A stretch of 9,464 nt of DNA. Source: an uncultured Prosthecobacter sp. (GTDB lineage Bacteria; Verrucomicrobiota; Verrucomicrobiia; Verrucomicrobiales; Verrucomicrobiaceae). This document shows, piece after piece, positions 6,177-9,464 of the stretch; positions within the stretch are counted from its first letter, which is position 1; each line of letters starts with the position of its first letter. The notes under the pieces are model-generated. The model saw only the letters and a list, made by a program, of their open reading frames with translations, was not told where the DNA came from and searched no databases. The stretch lies in assembly GCA_937941745.1 (NCBI GenBank), contig CALDGV010000574.1:1-9464 (forward strand), read 5' to 3'. The position numbers were made by a program, and so were the translations under genes.

Positions 6177-8018
6177 ATGAGCACCCCAACCACCCATGAG
6201 TTCCAGGCCGAAGTAAAGCAGGTCCTGGACATCGTGATCCACAGCCTGTACACCGACCGCGAGATCTTCATCCGTGAACTGGTGTCAAACGCGGCTGATG
6301 CGCTGGAGAAAATGCGCCTGACTCAACTGACGGAGAAGGAGATCTTTGAGGCGGACAAGCCTCTGGAAATCTCCATCACTTCCGATGAGGACGCAGGCAC
6401 GATCACCATCGCCGACACCGGCATCGGCATGACCCGGGCGGAACTGGTGGAAAACCTTGGAACCATTGCACACTCAGGCTCGAAGGCCTTCGCCTCTGCA
6501 CTCAAGAATGCCGGCAAGGGCAGTGATGCCTCGCTGATCGGTCAGTTCGGCGTGGGCTTCTACTCCGCCTTCATGGTGGCCGAAGAAGTGAAGGTCTATA
6601 CGCATTCCTGGCGAAGTGAAGGCGAGCACCTCGTGTGGACCAGCACTGGTGTGGGCACCTACACGATTGACGAAGCCCCTGACCAGAGCCGCGGCTGCCG
6701 CATCGTCATCAAGCTGAAGGAGGATGCGAAGGATTTCGCCAAGTCTTGGACGGTGAAGAGCGTGCTCGGCAAATACTCGAATTTTGTCGGTTTCCCGATC
6801 ACCCTGAACGGCGAACGCGTCAACACGGTGGAAGCCATCTGGCTGAAGAGCAAGGATGAGGTCAGCGAGGAGCAGTACGATGCCTTTTATAAGTTCACCG
6901 CCAAGGCTTTCGACAAGCCGAGCTACCGCCTGCACTTCCAGGCCGATGCGCCGCTGGTGATCAATGCACTGCTTTTCCTGCCAGAACAAAACATGGAGAT
7001 GTTTGGCATGGGTCAGATGGAGCCCGGCGTCGGTCTCTATTGCAAAAAAGTGCTGATCGACCCGCATCCACCCAAGCTGCTGCCTGACTGGATGCGCTTT
7101 GTGAAGGGCGTGATCGACTCAGAAGACCTGCCGCTGAACATTTCCCGCGAATCCATGCAGGACAGCGCTCTGGTTCGCAAACTGGGCGAGGTGGTGAGCA
7201 AGCGTTTGCTGAAGTTCCTGGACAAGGAGGCTCAGGATGACCCGAAGAAGTTTCAGGAATTTCATGCCAAGTTCAGCCGCTTCTTCAAAGAAGGTGTGGC
7301 CACCGATCATGCAAACCGCGACGCCATCGCCAAGCTGCTTCGCTTTGAATCCAGCCTGACGGAAAAAGGAGAGGTCATCGGCCTCGGTGACTACGTGAAG
7401 CGGATGAAGGAGGACCAGAAGGCCATCTACTATCAGGTGGCCCCGAGCCGCGCAGCCATTGAGGGCGGCCCATACCTCGAAGCCTTTAAGTCCAAGGGTT
7501 ACGAGGTGCTCTTCCTCTATGAAACGATTGATGAATACGTCGTCTCCACCCTGCCGGAGTTTGATGGCAAGAAGCTCCAGGCGGTGAACAGTCCTGATGT
7601 GGACCTGGGCGACCTAGCTACAGAAGGCGAAGCCTTGAATGAAGACGATACCAGTGCCTTCACTGGCTGGCTGAAGGAGACCTTGGGTGGCGGAGTGGAG
7701 GATGTGCGAGCAGGCAAACGCCTCGTCAGCGCCCCGGCGCTGGCCATCACGCCGGAAGGCGAGATGACACCTCAAATGCGCCAGATGATGAAGGCCATGA
7801 AGCCGGATGAAGTGGAGGCCCCCAAGGTGATCCTGGAAATCAACCCGCGTCATGATCTTGTGAAAAAGGTCAATGCCCTCCGCCAGAATGATGCGGACCT
7901 CGCAAAACTCCTGAGCGAGCAGATTCTCGACAACGCACTGCTGAGCGCAGGGCTGCTCGATGATCCGCAGCGGGTCGTGACACGCACAGAGAAGATCATG
8001 GCACGCATTCACGCGTAA
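6177..8018 (+). CDS. htpG: Molecular chaperone HtpG (bacterial Hsp90)
   Basis: The 613-aa product matches the length of E. coli HtpG (624 aa). It is a cytosolic, homodimeric, ATP-driven chaperone that acts late in folding of client proteins and under heat stress. The N-terminal GHKL ATPase domain shows the N-box RELVSNAADALEKMR (33-47; expected catalytic Glu34, Mg-binding Asn38), the G1 motif ADTGIGMT (79-86) and the G2 motif IGQFGVGFYSAF (121-132) preceded by the GTIAHSGSKAF lid segment. The middle domain carries LPLNISRES with Arg324, the conserved arginine that contacts the ATP gamma-phosphate. The C-terminal dimerisation domain follows a Met-rich stretch, TPQMRQMMKAMKP. It lacks the MEEVD tail of eukaryotic Hsp90, as expected for bacteria. 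The ATG at 6177 matches the family start; no Shine-Dalgarno sequence is present. It is monocistronic, divergent from argG and closed by the terminator at 8040-8071. Confidence 0.97.
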   Translation: MSTPTTHEFQAEVKQVLDIVIHSLYTDREIFIRELVSNAADALEKMRLTQLTEKEIFEADKPLEISITSDEDAGTITIADTGIGMTRAELVENLGTIAHSGSKAFASALKNAGKGSDASLIGQFGVGFYSAFMVAEEVKVYTHSWRSEGEHLVWTSTGVGTYTIDEAPDQSRGCRIVIKLKEDAKDFAKSWTVKSVLGKYSNFVGFPITLNGERVNTVEAIWLKSKDEVSEEQYDAFYKFTAKAFDKPSYRLHFQADAPLVINALLFLPEQNMEMFGMGQMEPGVGLYCKKVLIDPHPPKLLPDWMRFVKGVIDSEDLPLNISRESMQDSALVRKLGEVVSKRLLKFLDKEAQDDPKKFQEFHAKFSRFFKEGVATDHANRDAIAKLLRFESSLTEKGEVIGLGDYVKRMKEDQKAIYYQVAPSRAAIEGGPYLEAFKSKGYEVLFLYETIDEYVVSTLPEFDGKKLQAVNSPDVDLGDLATEGEALNEDDTSAFTGWLKETLGGGVEDVRAGKRLVSAPALAITPEGEMTPQMRQMMKAMKPDEVEAPKVILEINPRHDLVKKVNALRQNDADLAKLLSEQILDNALLSAGLLDDPQRVVTRTEKIMARIHA

Positions 8019-8039
8019 CCAATTGAATCGTCATAAGAA

Positions 8040-8071
8040 AAGGCCGGAGATGCACCCGCATCTCCGGCCTT
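8040..8071. terminator. Bidirectional intrinsic terminator between convergent genes
   Basis: A perfect 14-bp stem (AAGGCCGGAGATGC at 8040-8053 paired with 8058-8071) closes on a 4-nt loop, ACCC. It lies 21 bp after the htpG stop and 30 bp before the stop of the minus-strand gene at 8102. On the minus strand the hairpin is followed by TTTCTTATGA, a U-rich tail that continues the stem's own TT. On the plus strand it is followed by TACTTTC, a weaker tail. It should therefore serve both transcription units, working best for the minus-strand one. Confidence 0.85.
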
Positions 8072-8101
8072 ACTTTCAAGCAACCAGGGACAAACGAACG
8101 T

Positions 8102-8488
8102 TCAATTCCACCAGCGGAACCACTGATTCATCCAGCCAAGCGCTGCAGCGAGAGCGCCAAAAACAACCAGGAGCTCGACGAGCTTGCCTAGGCGTGCGTT
8201 ACGGCGAGCCCGACGCTGCACCAATGGCAGCTTGGCGGTCTGGCGTTTCGTTCGTGAGAAAGTGGGCTCTAGGGCTGGGAGGGTGTTTCGCGTGGACAAT
8301 CGACGCTGACGCATCTGAGCAGGCGCCTGGGCGATGGTGCACTCGAGGCGCTCAATCTCCTGCTCCAGTTCACGTGAGCGGGTTTCCAGCTGCCTGATGC
8401 GGCGAGCGGAAGGCTTGGCCTCCTGTGAGGGTGCAGCCAGAATGTCCGAGACCGAACGAGGACGCAAAGTGCGGACTTTTTTGTTCAT
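8102..8488 (-). CDS. Small basic coiled-coil protein with C-terminal membrane anchor (hypothetical)
   Basis: The 128-aa product starts at the ATG 8486-8488; a GTG four codons upstream is possible but gives a less typical N-terminus. It is very rich in Arg and Lys. Residues about 28-55 (SARRIRQLETRSRELEQEIE onward) form a predicted coiled coil. A basic linker follows (RTKRQTAKLPLVQRRARRNA, 79-98). Residues 103-119 (LVELLVVFGALAAALGW) form a single membrane helix near the C-terminus, followed by the aromatic tail MNQWFRWWN. No signal peptide is present, so it is probably inserted tail-first with the coiled coil in the cytoplasm. It lies 33 bp downstream of a gene with the same architecture and ends at the shared terminator, so the two form a unit. 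No family or function is recognised. The basic segment could bind phospholipid head groups or nucleic acid; that is speculation. Confidence 0.72.
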   Translation of the reverse strand: MNKKVRTLRPRSVSDILAAPSQEAKPSARRIRQLETRSRELEQEIERLECTIAQAPAQMRQRRLSTRNTLPALEPTFSRTKRQTAKLPLVQRRARRNARLGKLVELLVVFGALAAALGWMNQWFRWWN

Positions 8489-8521
8489 GAGCGGGAGCAC
8501 GTTGAGGTTGTTGACGGAAGA

Positions 8522-9280
8522 TCAGAACATCAGCCTTGCCAGGACGAGCAGCAGCACGAGCGCACCAATCAGGGTGGCATTGAAGGCAAAACCGCGACGC
8601 ACCCAGGTAAAGAGGTCGTCCTGCCCGGAAGCAAACATAGGGTTGAGACGACTGGTGGCTTCGATTTCGAGATCCTCATTCGCTGCCTGGTGCGAACTAA
8701 GCGCAGCATGAATGGGGGATACCACGGCGGTCGCTTCCACCGAGGCGGCCGGACGATGCTGCATGAGCCGGCGGACACCCTTTTCATAGCTTGTCTCGGC
8801 CTCATCGAGCGAAACCAAGGCACGATCCAATTCATGATCAAGCTGGCTGCGCTGCCAGCGCTCGGGGAGGAAGGTTTTGAGGTCATCAAGGCGATCCTCA
8901 AAGTCCTTTTGCGTCATGGCGAGATCTTCCACGCGGCGGCGAGCCTCTGCGAGTTCGTCCTGAATCGAGCGCAGCGCACGCTCCAACTTTTCAGTGACCT
9001 CTTTCTTGCCAGAAACAAAACGGTCCTGCTTCTGACGGAGGGCTTCCAGAATCTGTTTCTGCCTCTCAACCTCCTCCTGCTGTGCGCGCAAAGCCGCCAG
9101 GCGTTCCTGGGCCTCTCTGACCTGCTGCTCCATGTCCTCCATGCCATCGTCGTCATGCTGACGGAAAGAGAACTCAGGCGCTTCATCGAATCGCATGACG
9201 TTCTCTGGATGAGAATTGAGGACGGCACTGGTGCTGTTTGCCGAGATAGGAGCGACTGGTGTGGCAGGGCGGCGTGACAT
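8522..9280 (-). CDS. Long coiled-coil protein with C-terminal membrane anchor (hypothetical)
   Basis: The 252-aa product has three parts. Residues 1-45 are polar and probably disordered, ending in an acidic patch (HDDDGMEDM, 42-50). Residues about 46-135 form a long, highly charged coiled coil (EQQVREAQERLAALRAQQEE and following heptads); a helical segment with FLPERWQRSQLDHELDRAL follows (137-154). A second polar linker (175-222) leads to one hydrophobic helix, NATLIGALVLLLVLARLMF (234-252), which reaches the very C-terminus. There is no signal peptide, so it is a likely tail-anchored inner-membrane protein with a cytoplasmic coiled coil. Such shapes suit scaffolds or spacers for division or polar assemblies, but nothing here proves it. 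It is the upstream partner of the 128-aa gene with the same layout, and an inverted repeat abuts its start codon. I do not recognise the family. Confidence 0.78.
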   Translation of the reverse strand: MSRRPATPVAPISANSTSAVLNSHPENVMRFDEAPEFSFRQHDDDGMEDMEQQVREAQERLAALRAQQEEVERQKQILEALRQKQDRFVSGKKEVTEKLERALRSIQDELAEARRRVEDLAMTQKDFEDRLDDLKTFLPERWQRSQLDHELDRALVSLDEAETSYEKGVRRLMQHRPAASVEATAVVSPIHAALSSHQAANEDLEIEATSRLNPMFASGQDDLFTWVRRGFAFNATLIGALVLLLVLARLMF

Positions 9281-9284
9281 GGTA

Positions 9285-9309
9285 ATCGCTAAAATTTCAA
9301 TTTAGCGAT
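9285..9309. promoter_or_regulatory. 9-bp inverted repeat against the start of the coiled-coil gene
   Basis: ATCGCTAAA (9285-9293) and TTTAGCGAT (9301-9309) are perfect inverted copies separated by 7 nt. They fill most of the 36-bp gap between the upstream stop (9317) and the ATG at 9280, ending 4 bp before that ATG. It could be a repressor operator or an mRNA hairpin occluding the ribosome entry site. A terminator for the upstream gene is less likely because no U-run follows and the stem is AT-rich. Confidence 0.5.
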
Positions 9310-9316
9310 ATAGATA

Positions 9317-9464
9317 TTACAGCTCACTTAAATAATCCAGATTTTTCACCTTCTTTTTCGCGACCCACCAAGGTATTCCTCCGAACAGCATCGTCAGAAA
9401 ACAGATGAACAGTATTGCTAGAAACTCCCCAAACTTAACCTGCACTTCTGAAAGCGGTGTCTTC
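9317..9464 (-). CDS. C-terminus of an unidentified membrane protein (5' end outside window)
   Basis: On the minus strand a frame is open from the window edge (first full codon at 9463) to a TAA at 9317-9319, giving 48 residues and no start. It reads KTPLSEVQVKFGEFL at the left, then a hydrophobic segment of about 20 residues (FLAILFICFLTMLFGGIPWW) and a basic tail, VAKKKVKNLDYLSEL. The single membrane helix followed by Lys residues suggests an anchor with a cytoplasmic C-terminus by the positive-inside rule. It lies 36 bp upstream of the coiled-coil gene on the same strand and may share its transcript. Its DNA is AT-richer than the rest of the window (about 42% GC by hand count over 9311-9464). 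The identity cannot be called from this fragment. Confidence 0.6.
   Translation of the reverse strand, partial: KTPLSEVQVKFGEFLAILFICFLTMLFGGIPWWVAKKKVKNLDYLSEL

Noticed and set aside
8102..9464. Link of the coiled-coil genes to bacterial tubulins of Prosthecobacter
   Set aside because: No tubulin signature (GGGTGSG-like) or kinesin-light-chain repeats are present in the window; the idea rests only on the guessed organism.

Overview
The window looks like ordinary chromosomal sequence from a GC-rich Gram-negative bacterium, most likely a member of the Verrucomicrobiota (Prosthecobacter/Verrucomicrobium-like). That assignment is an inference. It rests on a Tat-exported NHL-type propeller, a YdjY-like secreted protein and a secreted cyclase-repeat protein lying close together, a combination typical of PVC-group genomes, and on the lack of Shine-Dalgarno sequences. 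No rRNA, tRNA, CRISPR array, transposase or phage gene was seen.

Left part, plus strand (1-1638): the 3' end of a gene for a coiled-coil protein overlaps by 4 bp (GTGA) a TrmA/RlmD-family RNA uracil-5-methyltransferase with an apparent Fe-S cysteine set. A small lipoprotein-like ORF of 56 codons, too short for most gene finders, follows it.

Middle, minus strand (1642-5989): argG (argininosuccinate synthase) is followed after 18 bp by a Tat-exported six-bladed propeller protein. After a gap of about 100 bp comes a secreted YdjY-like protein whose stop overlaps by 4 bp (ATGA) the start of a secreted alpha/alpha-toroid protein with six prenyltransferase/squalene-cyclase-type repeats. The last two are almost certainly translationally coupled and probably work together outside the cytoplasm; their function is unknown.

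Divergent from argG across a 187-bp intergenic region is htpG (Hsp90 chaperone, plus strand, 6177-8018). It ends at a perfect 14-bp hairpin terminator shared with genes converging from the right.

Right part, minus strand (8102-9464): three co-directional genes, all predicted to be membrane-anchored. They are the 3' end of a gene for a small-tailed membrane protein at the window edge (not previously delimited as an ORF), a 252-aa coiled-coil protein with a C-terminal membrane anchor, and a 128-aa basic coiled-coil protein with the same architecture. A 9-bp inverted repeat sits against the start codon of the 252-aa gene. GC content falls to about 40% at this edge (hand count over 9281-9464). 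The pair of tail-anchored coiled-coil proteins and the YdjY/cyclase-repeat pair are the two least-described systems here.
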